DNA of 44,082 bases from JADJWR01 sp964509545 (GTDB taxonomy: Bacteria > Pseudomonadota > Gammaproteobacteria > Burkholderiales > Burkholderiaceae_F): NCBI GenBank assembly GCA_964509545.1, contig CAZDXQ010000030.1, positions 1 to 44,082 of the forward strand, given 5' to 3'. A program made the translations under genes and the position numbers. Numbering within the stretch: position 1 is the stretch's first letter; each line of letters begins with the position of its first letter. Of this stretch, positions 6,341 through 14,516 are shown in pieces. The notes below the pieces were generated by a model. That model was not told where the DNA came from, did not search any database, and saw only the letters and a program-made list of their open reading frames with translations.

Positions 6341-6994
6341 TCACATGTAGGTCAGGACCAGGCCGTGCGTGAGCTTGACCCAGCCGTCGATCAGCACGAA
6401 CAGCAGCAGCTTGAATGGCATCGACACGGTGGTCGGCGAAAGCATCATCATGCCCATCGCCATTAGGATGTTGGAGATCACCAGATCGATCACCAGGAAC
6501 GGCAGGAAGATCAGGAAGCCGATTTCGAAGGCGATCGACAACTCGCTGACCGTGAACGCCGGGACGACGATGAGGAAATCGCGCTCGCTCAGCGCCGCCG
6601 CCGCCTCGGCCGGAAGCGCCTTTTGCGCGGTGCGCAGGAAGAACGCGCGCTCGACCGGGCGGCTGTGCTTGAGCAGGAACTCGCGCAACGGCTCCTTGGC
6701 CGTGTCGGCGGCCTTCAGCATGCTGGTCGTGCTCGCGCCGATGTTGTCGATGCCCTGAAGCTTCGCGCTCATCGCCGAGCCGACCGGATACATCACGTAG
6801 AGGCTCAGCACCAGCGCCAGGCCGTTCAGGACCACGTTGGGCGGCACCTGCTGCAGGCCGAGCGCGTTGCGCAGCAGGCTCAGCACGACCACCAGCTTGG
6901 TAAACGACGTCACCATCACGGCGACGAACGGCGCCAGCGACAGCACGACCACCGTGAGCAGTGCCGACGAGGGCGAGAATTGGGTCAGGTCCAT
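6341..6994 (-). CDS. sctR: T3SS export apparatus protein SctR
   Basis: SctR (YscR/FliP family), 217 residues. Conserved features are the N-terminal helix with SFTKLVVVLSLLRNALGLQQ, followed by PPN and a second helix, and the C-terminal PFLVIDLVISNILMAMGMMM then LSPTTVSMPFKLLLFVLIDG. It is the pentameric core of the export gate. It is separated from sctQ by 173 bp in which no credible gene is seen, although a 42-codon ORF (minus strand, starting at 7156) is open; the four downstream genes are tightly packed. Confidence 0.97.
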   Translation of the reverse strand: MDLTQFSPSSALLTVVVLSLAPFVAVMVTSFTKLVVVLSLLRNALGLQQVPPNVVLNGLALVLSLYVMYPVGSAMSAKLQGIDNIGASTTSMLKAADTAKEPLREFLLKHSRPVERAFFLRTAQKALPAEAAAALSERDFLIVVPAFTVSELSIAFEIGFLIFLPFLVIDLVISNILMAMGMMMLSPTTVSMPFKLLLFVLIDGWVKLTHGLVLTYM

Positions 6995-7167
6995 ATTGCG
7001 CTGAGTGCCGATCCGGGCGCCGAAGGTTCAAAAGAAATCGCGCCGAGGCCGCCGCCGCCGAGGGCGGGCGATGGCCCGGACGCGCCGACAGGTCGCGAGG
7101 GAAGGCGGCTTGGCCGCTGTGTTGAACGGGCGAGGGAAGGGCCGGTTCAGGCCCATCGATGGTGCGG

Positions 7168-8094
7168 TCAGGCGCGACCCTGCGACTCGGCTTCGGCGCC
7201 GTCGTGCACGCCCGGCGCGACGCGCCGCGGCTCGCAGATCGCTTCGAGCGCCAGCGCCCAGCCGTCGCCCCACGGCATCAGCTGGCCGCTGGCGAGCGGC
7301 CGCGCTGCCTCGAATTCGCTGGCACAGCACCAAAGGCTCGCGCCGGTTCCCGGTTGGCCGAGATCGCCCTGATACCAGGCGGCTAGGCGGTCGCCGCATA
7401 GCGTGCGCGGGCGGTCGAAACGCACTTCGCACCAGGCTCCGCCGCCCTCGGCCGGGTGCAACGCCTCGCCGCTGCGACCGGCGATACGCTCGGCCGCCAG
7501 GGTCGGGTGCAGCGCCACCGGCATGCCGCAACCGGGGTGTGCCGGTTCGTCGAATGCACGCAACAATCCCCGCCAGGGCGGGCGCACCGATTCCGGCAGG
7601 ATCACCGCGCCGCCTGGCTCCAGGTGCTGCAACTCATCGGCGGTGAGGTGCATCTGCGCGGCCGCAAGCACGACGGGCACTTCCGACCAGCGCATGCGCT
7701 GCGCCAACGCGCCCGTTGGCGCCGGCAGCGCCCTGACCATCGTCCACGGCAGTTCGAGCCGCCATGCCGCTTCCGGCACCGGCTCCGCGGCGGCAGAAGG
7801 ATCGCTTGTCTGCCATGTCGCGACGACATGCGACCGCAGTGTGGTGCGCATTGGCGGCGTGATCCAGCGCCAGGCCAGCGCGGTCATGCTCCATTGTTCG
7901 AGGGCATCGAGCAGTTCGCTGCAGCGGTAAAGTGCGACTGCCGCGTCGGCGGCATGGCGCGCGGTGCCGGGCACGCTCAGGCGCAGCAGCCCGCTGCCGC
8001 CCGGCGCCTCGAACCATGTGCGTGCCGGCACTTCGCCCGCGGGGGCAGCAGGCACGCCGCTGCGCGCCGTCGGATTCACCGCGTCGGTCTCCAT
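7168..8094 (-). CDS. sctQ: T3SS sorting-platform/C-ring protein SctQ (second SpoA domain not visible)
   Basis: This is a 308-residue SctQ/HrcQ-like protein. The middle part (about residues 125-190) has the first SpoA-like stretch: VPVVLAAAQMHLTADELQHL followed by EPGGAVILPESV. The remaining 110 residues do not show the conserved second SpoA domain (pattern of G-R-x2-(L/I)-x3-ELxxLxxGdvl). Its place directly before sctR is the canonical sctQ position. SctQ forms the cytoplasmic pods that bind SctL-SctN and sort substrates. The assignment rests on position plus the SpoA1-like segment. The gene starts 4 bp after the response regulator, so the regulator and sctQ share a transcript. Confidence 0.75.
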   Translation of the reverse strand: METDAVNPTARSGVPAAPAGEVPARTWFEAPGGSGLLRLSVPGTARHAADAAVALYRCSELLDALEQWSMTALAWRWITPPMRTTLRSHVVATWQTSDPSAAAEPVPEAAWRLELPWTMVRALPAPTGALAQRMRWSEVPVVLAAAQMHLTADELQHLEPGGAVILPESVRPPWRGLLRAFDEPAHPGCGMPVALHPTLAAERIAGRSGEALHPAEGGGAWCEVRFDRPRTLCGDRLAAWYQGDLGQPGTGASLWCCASEFEAARPLASGQLMPWGDGWALALEAICEPRRVAPGVHDGAEAESQGRA

Positions 8095-8098
8095 GGGA

Positions 8099-8749
8099 TC
8101 AGGCCTGCCGGCTGACCATCATGCGTGTCAGTTCGGCCACCGAGCGCGCCTTCATCTTGGCCATGCCGCGCGCGCGGTACAACTCGACGGTCTTGATCGA
8201 CAGGCCGATCCTGTCGGCGATGTTCTTGTTGTAGATGCCTTGGATCACGTAGCCGAGCACCTCGCGCTCGCGCGGCGTCAGCGAAGCTTCACGGGCGACG
8301 AAGCGCGCCTGCGCCTCGCTTTGCTCTGGGTTCAGCGCCGCGCGGTCGGCCACGCCGGCCGACGCCTGGGCACGCGGACTGGCGAATGCGGTCTCGAGCG
8401 CCGCCTCCAGGTGCTCGTCGTCGAACGGCTTCTCGAGGAGCGTGACCGCACCCTTCTGCATCGCCTGCACCGCCAGCGGCACGTCGGCGTGGCCGCTCAT
8501 GTAGATCACCGGCAGCTGCGCGTCACACTCGAGCAACGCGTCATGCACATCCAGGCCTGACAGCTCAGGCATGCGCACGTCGAGGATCAGGCAGGCCGGC
8601 TCGCTGCGGTCGCGCCGCGCCAGCGCCTCGATCGCCTCGCGCGGATTGCCCCAGGTCTTGACCTCGAAGCCGGCGCCGCTGAGCCAGAAGCTGGTCGATT
8701 CGCGAAACTCGGCGTTGTCGTCGACGATGTAAATGGTGCGTGTGGTCAT
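8099..8749 (-). CDS. FixJ/NarL-type response regulator embedded in the T3SS operon
   Basis: This encodes 216 residues: an N-terminal receiver domain (acidic pair D10/D11, phospho-acceptor D57 in LILDVRMPE, Thr/Ser replaced by S84 in YMSGHADVPLA, Lys in LEKPF) and a C-terminal LuxR helix-turn-helix (LTPREREVLGYVIQGIYNKN then IADRIGLSIKTVELYRARGM). This is the FixJ/TtrR class, which pairs with PAS-containing kinases of the HELNQPL type, exactly what lies 15 bp upstream. The gene stops 4 bp before sctQ. It probably controls T3SS transcription; the signal is unknown. Confidence 0.95.
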   Translation of the reverse strand: MTTRTIYIVDDNAEFRESTSFWLSGAGFEVKTWGNPREAIEALARRDRSEPACLILDVRMPELSGLDVHDALLECDAQLPVIYMSGHADVPLAVQAMQKGAVTLLEKPFDDEHLEAALETAFASPRAQASAGVADRAALNPEQSEAQARFVAREASLTPREREVLGYVIQGIYNKNIADRIGLSIKTVELYRARGMAKMKARSVAELTRMMVSRQA

Positions 8750-8764
8750 GGCAGGTACTCGGTT

Positions 8765-9922
8765 TCAGGACTTGGACTTGCTCTTGGCCGCCGCCAGCGG
8801 CAGGCCGACGTGAAAGGTGGCGCCGCGGTCCGGGTTGCGGGAGAACCACAGCCGGCCCTGGTGCAGTTCGACGAAGGAGCGGCAGATCGACAGGCCGATG
8901 CCCATGCCTGACGGCTTGGTCGAGGCGAACGGCACGAACAGCTTGGCGGCAGCGTCGTCGCCGAGGCCGCAACCGTTGTCGCACACCTGCACCTCGACCT
9001 CGCTGGCGCGCATGATCAGGCGCAGTCGCAGGTGCGGCTCCTCGGGCGGATCGGCGCGCATCGCGTCGAGCGCGTTGCGCATCAGGTTGACAATGACCTG
9101 CTGCAGCATCACTTCGTCACCGCGCACCTGCGCCGGTTCATCCGGCAGTTCGAGCGTCAGCCGCGCGCCGGTTCGGCGCAGGTCCCAGTCGAGCAGCGAG
9201 GCGCTCGAGCGCAGCAGCGCCGCCAGATCGATGCGCGTATGGCGTGGTTGGTGCGATTGCGTGAACTCGCGGATGCGCGCGATCACGCGTGCGGCGAACA
9301 TCACCTGATCGATCGCGCGGTCGAGCGCGGCGGCTTCCTCGCCGGCGAGGCCGGCACTGCGCCGGGCCAGCCGCGAGCGCAGGCCGCGCAGCAGGTTCGA
9401 GGTGGCGCCAATCGGCTGATTCAGTTCGTGCGCCAGCGTCGTCGCCATCTCGCCAACCGAGATCACGCGCGAGGTGAACAGCAACTGCTCGCGGTCGTCG
9501 AGCTGGCGCTGCAGCGCACGGCTCTGCTCGCGCCGGTCGGCGAGCCGCAGCACAAGGTGACGCGGCCCCAGCAACGCGAGCCGCGCCTCCCACTGCTGGC
9601 TCTCGCCAACCGACACAGTCAGCGGCAGCGCGTCGGCGGCGCGCTCGTTGTCGCTGAAGCGCGCCAGTTCGAGGCCCGGCAGTGCCTGTTCGAGCGCAGC
9701 CCGAGTGGCGCCGACGGCCAGATCCGGCTGCAGCGCCTTCCACGCGGCGCTGGCCCAACGCAGTACGCCGGCACGCCGGTCGATCACCGCAACCGCATCG
9801 CCAAGCGCGGCCAGCGCGTTGCAGGACTCGACGAGGCGGTCATCGGTGCGCGCCGGCAGCGTGGCGGCGCCGGGCTGCGCAACGGTGCTGCGGCGATGGG
9901 TTCCGTCGACGGCCGGTTGCAT
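8765..9922 (-). CDS. Soluble PAS-type sensor histidine kinase in the T3SS operon
   Basis: This encodes 385 residues and has no membrane helix or signal peptide. Residues about 30-130 look like a PAS-type sensor (NALAALGDAVAVIDRRAGVL). A short coiled coil (REQSRALQRQLDDREQLL) leads to the H-box MATTLAHELNQPIGATSNLL with H165, then N-box LMRNALDAMR, G1 DNGCGLG and G2 GMGIGLS. The TGATG overlap with the upstream 397-codon gene fixes the start at 9922. It ends 15 bp before the FixJ-type regulator, so the two form a cognate pair. Lack of membrane segments means a cytoplasmic or secretion-status signal is more likely than an external one (inference). Confidence 0.95.
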   Translation of the reverse strand: MQPAVDGTHRRSTVAQPGAATLPARTDDRLVESCNALAALGDAVAVIDRRAGVLRWASAAWKALQPDLAVGATRAALEQALPGLELARFSDNERAADALPLTVSVGESQQWEARLALLGPRHLVLRLADRREQSRALQRQLDDREQLLFTSRVISVGEMATTLAHELNQPIGATSNLLRGLRSRLARRSAGLAGEEAAALDRAIDQVMFAARVIARIREFTQSHQPRHTRIDLAALLRSSASLLDWDLRRTGARLTLELPDEPAQVRGDEVMLQQVIVNLMRNALDAMRADPPEEPHLRLRLIMRASEVEVQVCDNGCGLGDDAAAKLFVPFASTKPSGMGIGLSICRSFVELHQGRLWFSRNPDRGATFHVGLPLAAAKSKSKS

Positions 9923-11115
9923 CACGCATCCTCCTTGACCCGCACGCGGGACGTCGCGAGCGGCTGCGAGCACACCACCACATGCACGCTCCACTGCGCA
10001 CCGAGGGCGGCCCAGAAGCGCTGCGCCGCGTTGATCCGCACGCAGACCTCGCACCAGCGCAGCGAGCGTGCCAGCACCGGGCCGAGCTGCACCTCGCAGG
10101 CCGCCGGCGCGCCGACCGGATCGCCGGGCGGCACGAGCTGGCGGCCACGCCGGGGGTGATGTTCCTTGACCACGCGGACGTGGCACCAGTGGGCCTGGCG
10201 TGGCAGCGCCGACCACCGCAGGCGCGCCTCGACGCGCAGGCCATGCAGCGCCAGCGGTGCGACGCTGCCGTCGGAGCGGCGGCGCGTCAGCGCGAACTTG
10301 CGCGGCCACAGCACGAATGCCCAGGCCGGACCGGCCGGGTCGCCACCCTGAGGGCAGGCCAGCACGACACAGCGTCCGCGTTGCCACTGCTCCGCGGCGG
10401 CGAGCAACGGTCGAGGCGGAATCTTTGCCGCCAGTGCCTCGCGCAGCGCCAGAGTCAATGCCTCGCACCAGTCATCATCACCGGCGGCTTCGAGCTCGGT
10501 GGTTTCGGCTTCGTTCTCCGCGATGGCCGCCTCGTCGGACGCGTCGCTGTCTTCCTGCTCGGCGTTCGGCGCCGGCGCATCGTCGTCCGCGCTCGACTCG
10601 CGCTCTTCGACCCGCGGCGTGTCGCTGCGCTGAAGCGGCGTCGCAACATAGGCCGGTTGCGGCAGCGGCCAACCTTCGGCGCGCTCGACTTGCAGCCCGG
10701 TCAGGGTCACCGGCAGCAGCAGCGCGGCCGGAACCGCGAACTCGCTGCGGCCGAAAGCGGCGGCCGGCAGCGCGGCATCTTGGCGGCGAATGGGCTCCGG
10801 CACGACCTGCTGCGACCGCGCCTGCGTCTGCACGCTGCCGGTTTCCATGCCGTTGTCAGCGCGGCTGCCGGAGGGCTGCGCCGGTTCGGCGGTCACATCG
10901 GACTGCGCTTGGCCGAGGATCCGTTCGACGAAACCGCCCTGCGCCAACGTCTCGGCCCGCGTGGCCTGGTTCGCCACGATGTCGTGGGTCAGTTCGACGG
11001 CGTCGTGCCGTTCGATCTGGCCTTCGGTTTGCACCGCACGCACGGCGTCGACCATGGCCGCGGCGGCCTTGTCGACTGCGTGAGTGGCGGAGATGAACAG
11101 ATCCATCGTGCTCAC
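9922..11115 (-). CDS. Unknown 397-residue protein between sctP and the two-component genes
   Basis: There is no signal peptide and no membrane helix. The N-terminal 60 residues are helical (VDKAAAAMVDAVRAVQTEGQ); about 90-230 is low-complexity, Pro/Ala- then Asp/Glu-rich; the C-terminal 170 residues are compact, with many Trp and Cys (RGRCVVLACPQGGDPAGPAW, later SLRWCEVCVRINAAQRFWAA). I do not recognise a family. The start is the GTG at 11115 or the ATG at 11106. It sits 15 bp after the DUF6683-like gene and overlaps the kinase gene by 1 nt (TGATG), so it is translated together with the regulators. Disordered middle plus folded C-terminus somewhat recalls SctP-type molecular rulers, but no homology is claimed. 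Confidence 0.7.
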   Translation of the reverse strand: MSTMDLFISATHAVDKAAAAMVDAVRAVQTEGQIERHDAVELTHDIVANQATRAETLAQGGFVERILGQAQSDVTAEPAQPSGSRADNGMETGSVQTQARSQQVVPEPIRRQDAALPAAAFGRSEFAVPAALLLPVTLTGLQVERAEGWPLPQPAYVATPLQRSDTPRVEERESSADDDAPAPNAEQEDSDASDEAAIAENEAETTELEAAGDDDWCEALTLALREALAAKIPPRPLLAAAEQWQRGRCVVLACPQGGDPAGPAWAFVLWPRKFALTRRRSDGSVAPLALHGLRVEARLRWSALPRQAHWCHVRVVKEHHPRRGRQLVPPGDPVGAPAACEVQLGPVLARSLRWCEVCVRINAAQRFWAALGAQWSVHVVVCSQPLATSRVRVKEDA

Positions 11116-11130
11116 GGGCAGACGATCGCG

Positions 11131-11814
11131 CTAGGCGCGCTCGGCGACGGCGTTGGCTTGCTGCTGGACCAGTCGCAGTCCCTCGGCACCAAGCGACAGC
11201 GCATCCGGATTCAGGCCCAGCAACGTCTGCAGATAACCGCGCGCCGAACGTTGCACGTTGGCGATCGCGGCCTCGCCCTGCGCGGCGGCGTGCTTCGTGG
11301 TCGTGCCGATCAGCACCGCCAGGATCGCCATCTGTTCGAAATAGAACTGGCGCTCGCGCGTTGGCGCCGTGGCCCAGGCGGATGTGCTGCGCACCACGCC
11401 CGTCAGTTGGCGCGCGAGGCGGGCGAGGATTTCGGGCGTCACGGCGACCTGGCGCAGCGCCTGGATGTTGGCGGTGACGAACAACGCCACCGCGGTGCCG
11501 ACATCGTCGACTTCACGATGGGCATCCTGTGCGCGCACGACGCTGCGGTAGTGTTCCAGGCAGACTTCGTAGCGTCTGCGCGCCTGCTGCCGATCGGCTT
11601 CGTTGCCGGGGTACGAGGCCGCCATGCGCGCGGGAGCCACCGGGGCCGGCGCGCGCTCGACGGTCAGCGCGGCGCAGTCAGTGGATTCCTCGAAACCCGC
11701 CGCTGTCGCCGCCTTCAGCAGCGCCTGGCCCACCTTGCGCGACAGCTCCGCGACCCGCGCCGCCTGCGTGCGATGGAAATGCTGGCGGGCCAGGCGTTCG
11801 GAGATCTTGGTCAT
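11131..11814 (-). CDS. DUF6683-like protein within the T3SS operon
   Basis: The protein is about 227 residues, all helical, without membrane or signal segments. The C-terminal half (YFEQMAILAVLIGTTTKHAA, then AAIANVQRSARGYLQTLLGL and NPD) resembles what I remember of DUF6683 proteins, a family of unknown function; I cannot confirm this by search. Two in-frame ATGs exist, at 11820 and 11814; the second is preceded by GAGG at 8-nt spacing and is preferred. It lies 155 bp after sctP and 15 bp before the 397-codon gene. Helical content and location would suit a T3SS chaperone, translocon or substrate-control protein, but function is unknown. Confidence 0.7.
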   Translation of the reverse strand: MTKISERLARQHFHRTQAARVAELSRKVGQALLKAATAAGFEESTDCAALTVERAPAPVAPARMAASYPGNEADRQQARRRYEVCLEHYRSVVRAQDAHREVDDVGTAVALFVTANIQALRQVAVTPEILARLARQLTGVVRSTSAWATAPTRERQFYFEQMAILAVLIGTTTKHAAAQGEAAIANVQRSARGYLQTLLGLNPDALSLGAEGLRLVQQQANAVAERA

Positions 11815-11969
11815 GTGCATTGCCTCGCGGCTAGGGTCAGTTGCGCCCGGCGCGCGCGTTCAGTGGCGGGAGCCGGGATTTGCGCCGTGTGTTGCGTCGA
11901 CGCGCTCGGGCGTTCAATGCGATGGACTGCCGCATCCCCTGAATCCGGGGCGACGGGCCGCGCGCTGCA

Positions 11970-12665
11970 TCATTCGCGCGCGTCTTCGGTTTCGACGCGC
12001 ACGTGGTCGACCGCACGTGTGCGCAGCCGCTCGGCAAGGCGCGAGGCATGGCGGGCGAGCTGCGTTGCCTCCATCGCCGGCGATGCAAGTGTGAGTCTCC
12101 AGGCGGCCTGTGCCTCGCCGGCTGCCGGCGCGGTCCGGGTCGCGCGCAATTCAATCGCGACTCCGCGCGACTCGCGCACCGTCGCCTCCCATGCGGTCTT
12201 CCCGCCGCCTGCCGCCGTGACCGGCTGTGCCGCATCGCCCTTCAGGGCGGCCTCGATCGCGGCGCGCGATGCCGAATGGCCTTGATCGGCAGAGCTTGGG
12301 GAAAAATTCTGGATGGGCGCCGCGTTTCCTGCCGGCTTGCACAGCGGTGCCGCGCCGACGGCGGCCGCATCCTGGGATGCCGGGTCGGGCTCGAATTCGG
12401 TTTCGATCCGGCGCAACGGCAAGGCAGCGGCAAGTCCGAGCGGATCCGGCTGTGCCGGCCCGGTCAGGCTTGAGGTTTCGGGTTCGACCCTGGCCCCAGG
12501 GTCGCTCCGTGCGGCCGCCTTGGCCTGCAGAAGGCGGGCGAACTCCTCGCCCTGATCGCGCTCCTGCGGGCCCTTCGCGCCTTGCCGCTTCGGCGGTTTG
12601 GCCGCCGCTTCCGGCCGCGGCCGAGCCTCGGTTGCCGGCAGTGCATTCAGATTCGGCAGGTTCAT
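11970..12665 (-). CDS. sctP: SctP-like needle-length/substrate-specificity protein
   Basis: This encodes 231 residues, Pro/Ala/Glu-rich and apparently disordered for the first 150, with a C-terminal folded stretch (AAWRLTLASPAMEATQLARH and following) similar to the C-terminal substrate-specificity-switch/Flg-hook-type region of SctP/HpaP/FliK proteins. It directly follows sctO with a 4-nt ATGA overlap, the normal N-O-P order. SctP is a secreted ruler that measures the needle and triggers the SctU switch. It is shorter than YscP (over 450), closer to HpaP-type proteins. Identification leans on position and architecture. Confidence 0.75.
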   Translation of the reverse strand: MNLPNLNALPATEARPRPEAAAKPPKRQGAKGPQERDQGEEFARLLQAKAAARSDPGARVEPETSSLTGPAQPDPLGLAAALPLRRIETEFEPDPASQDAAAVGAAPLCKPAGNAAPIQNFSPSSADQGHSASRAAIEAALKGDAAQPVTAAGGGKTAWEATVRESRGVAIELRATRTAPAAGEAQAAWRLTLASPAMEATQLARHASRLAERLRTRAVDHVRVETEDARE

Positions 12666-13159
12666 GCTACATGACCGGTCATGGCGGCCGGCGGGCGGCC
12701 AAGGTCCTCGAGGTCGCGTTCGGCGCGCGACTCGCGACCGACCCTCCGCGCGCGCTGCGCTTCATTGGCGATGCCGCGCACCGCGTCCTCCTGTGCCAGC
12801 GCGCGGGTGACTTCGGCGCGCGCCTGCTGCAACCGTTCCTGGGCCTGCTCCAGTTCGTGTTCGTCGTCGATCAGCGCCGATTCCGCGCGCTCGAGCCGAT
12901 CGATCAGCGCCGCCTGCTGCGCCGCGACCATCTCCTTCCAGCGCGGCAGATGCGGCGCCAGTTCGTGAACGACCGCGTGACCGAGCCGATCGATGTCGCG
13001 GCGGTGTCCGTCGATCCGGCGCTGCTGTTCGCGCGCCTTGGCGGCGGCACGTTCGACTTCGGCCTGCGCCTCGGCGACGCGCTCACGCGCGCGCTGCACG
13101 CGCAAGGCGCGCAGGCGGCACAGTTGCCTGGCTTCGTGCGGCTTCGGCAGACGACTCAT
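12662..13159 (-). CDS. sctO: T3SS stalk protein SctO
   Basis: This encodes 165 residues, almost entirely coiled coil rich in Arg, Glu, Ala and Gln (e.g. RVAEAQAEVERAAAKAREQQ and ESALIDDEHELEQAQERLQQ). It fits the FliJ/YscO family, the helical hairpin stalk that sits in the SctN ATPase hexamer and connects to SctV. The ATG at 13159 lies 19 bp after the sctN stop; the gene ends in an ATGA overlap with sctP. The sequence itself is poorly conserved in the family, so the call rests on coiled-coil form, size and position between sctN and sctP. Confidence 0.88.
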   Translation of the reverse strand: MSRLPKPHEARQLCRLRALRVQRARERVAEAQAEVERAAAKAREQQRRIDGHRRDIDRLGHAVVHELAPHLPRWKEMVAAQQAALIDRLERAESALIDDEHELEQAQERLQQARAEVTRALAQEDAVRGIANEAQRARRVGRESRAERDLEDLGRPPAAMTGHVA

Positions 13160-13178
13160 CGAACCGCTGTGGCGACGC

Positions 13179-14516
13179 TCACGCGGCCACCTGCTTGAGC
13201 TGCGCAATCGTCGCGGCGAAGTCGGTGGCCTCGTCGGCGCGCTGCTGCAGCAGCGCCTTGATCGCCGGCATGCGTTCGATCGCCTTGTCCGCCAGAGGGT
13301 CGGCGCCGGCCTGGTACTCGCCGACGCGCAGCAGGAACTCGACCTCGGCGTAGCGGGCCATAAGGGAGCGCAACTGGCCAGCGGCCTCCTGGTGCTCGCG
13401 CTGCGCCACGCGCGTGAACACGCGGCTGGCGCTGCCGAGCACATCGATGGCCGGATAGTGGTGCGCCTGCGCCAGCGCACGCGACAGCACGATGTGGCCG
13501 TCGAGGATCGAGCGCACCTCCTCGGCCACCGGATCGCTGTTGTCGTCGTCCTCGGCCAGCACGGTGTAAAAGGCGGTGATCGAACCGTGCGCGTCGTTGC
13601 CGGCGCGTTCGAAAAGGCGCGGCATCTCGGCGAACACCGACGGCGGATAGCCGCGGCGCACCGGCGGCTCCATCGCCGACAGGCCGAGCTCGCGCAGGCC
13701 GCGCGCAAAGCGCGTGACCGAATCGACCAGCAGCAGCACGCGCTTGCCTTCCTTGCGAAAACCCTCAGCGATCGCGGTGGCCGCGTAAGCGGCACGCACG
13801 CGCTCGAGTGCCGGTCGATCCGACGTCGAGACCACGACCACCGAGCGCGCCAGGCCGTCTTCGCCCAAAGCGTCGTCCATGAACTCGCGCACCTCGCGGC
13901 CACGTTCGCCGACCAGCGCGATGACGTTGACATCGGCACGCGCCTGGCGCGCCAGCATGCCGAGCAGCGTCGACTTGCCGCCGCCGGCCATGGCGAAGAT
14001 GCCGACACGCTGGCCTTCGCCGACCGTGAGCGCGGCATCGATCGCGCGAACACCGGTGGCGAGCGGCTCTTCGATGCTGCGCCGGGCCAGAGGCGAGGGC
14101 GCATCGGCGTGCAGTGCAGTCTGATACAGGCCCGGGCCCGGCTCGAGCGGCCGCTCGTCAAGTGGCCGGCCGAACGGATCGATCACGCGGCCGAGCAACG
14201 CGGGGCCGCAGGGCACCTGTGCCTGCTCGGAGCGCGCCTGCACCGCGGCGCCGACCGCCACGCCCTGCAGCGGACCATAGGGAGCGAGGATCGCCTCGGC
14301 GCCGGCGAAACCGATCACCTCGGCGAGCAACCCTTCGGCATCGTCGCCGTCGGCTGGATCGAAAATGCGGCACTGCTGGCCGATCCGCGCGCGCAAGCCA
14401 GTGGCGCGCAGCACCGTGCCACCGGCCTGAACCACGCGGCCGTGCTCGACCACCGTGCGGGTCGCATGCAGGGCGCGCAGCAGACGCTCGGTCTCCGTGG
14501 TCAAGACGGCGTTCAT
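13179..14516 (-). CDS. sctN: T3SS ATPase SctN
   Basis: This encodes 445 residues of the F1-beta/FliI/YscN family. Walker A is FAMAGGGKSTLL (about 174-185), Walker B is KRVLLLVDSVTRFARG, and the family signature ERGREVREF occurs between them. The later segment PPSVFAEMPRLFERAG and the C-terminal IKALLQQRADE stretch are typical. It unfolds substrates and strips chaperones at the export gate. The ATG at 14516 overlaps the sctL stop (ATGA). Length is normal for SctN. Confidence 0.98.
   Translation of the reverse strand: MNAVLTTETERLLRALHATRTVVEHGRVVQAGGTVLRATGLRARIGQQCRIFDPADGDDAEGLLAEVIGFAGAEAILAPYGPLQGVAVGAAVQARSEQAQVPCGPALLGRVIDPFGRPLDERPLEPGPGLYQTALHADAPSPLARRSIEEPLATGVRAIDAALTVGEGQRVGIFAMAGGGKSTLLGMLARQARADVNVIALVGERGREVREFMDDALGEDGLARSVVVVSTSDRPALERVRAAYAATAIAEGFRKEGKRVLLLVDSVTRFARGLRELGLSAMEPPVRRGYPPSVFAEMPRLFERAGNDAHGSITAFYTVLAEDDDNSDPVAEEVRSILDGHIVLSRALAQAHHYPAIDVLGSASRVFTRVAQREHQEAAGQLRSLMARYAEVEFLLRVGEYQAGADPLADKAIERMPAIKALLQQRADEATDFAATIAQLKQVAA

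Noticed and set aside
7028..7156. 42-codon ORF between sctQ and sctR as a possible separate SpoA2 (SctQ-C) gene
   Set aside because: It is too short and Arg/Pro-rich, with no SpoA pattern.
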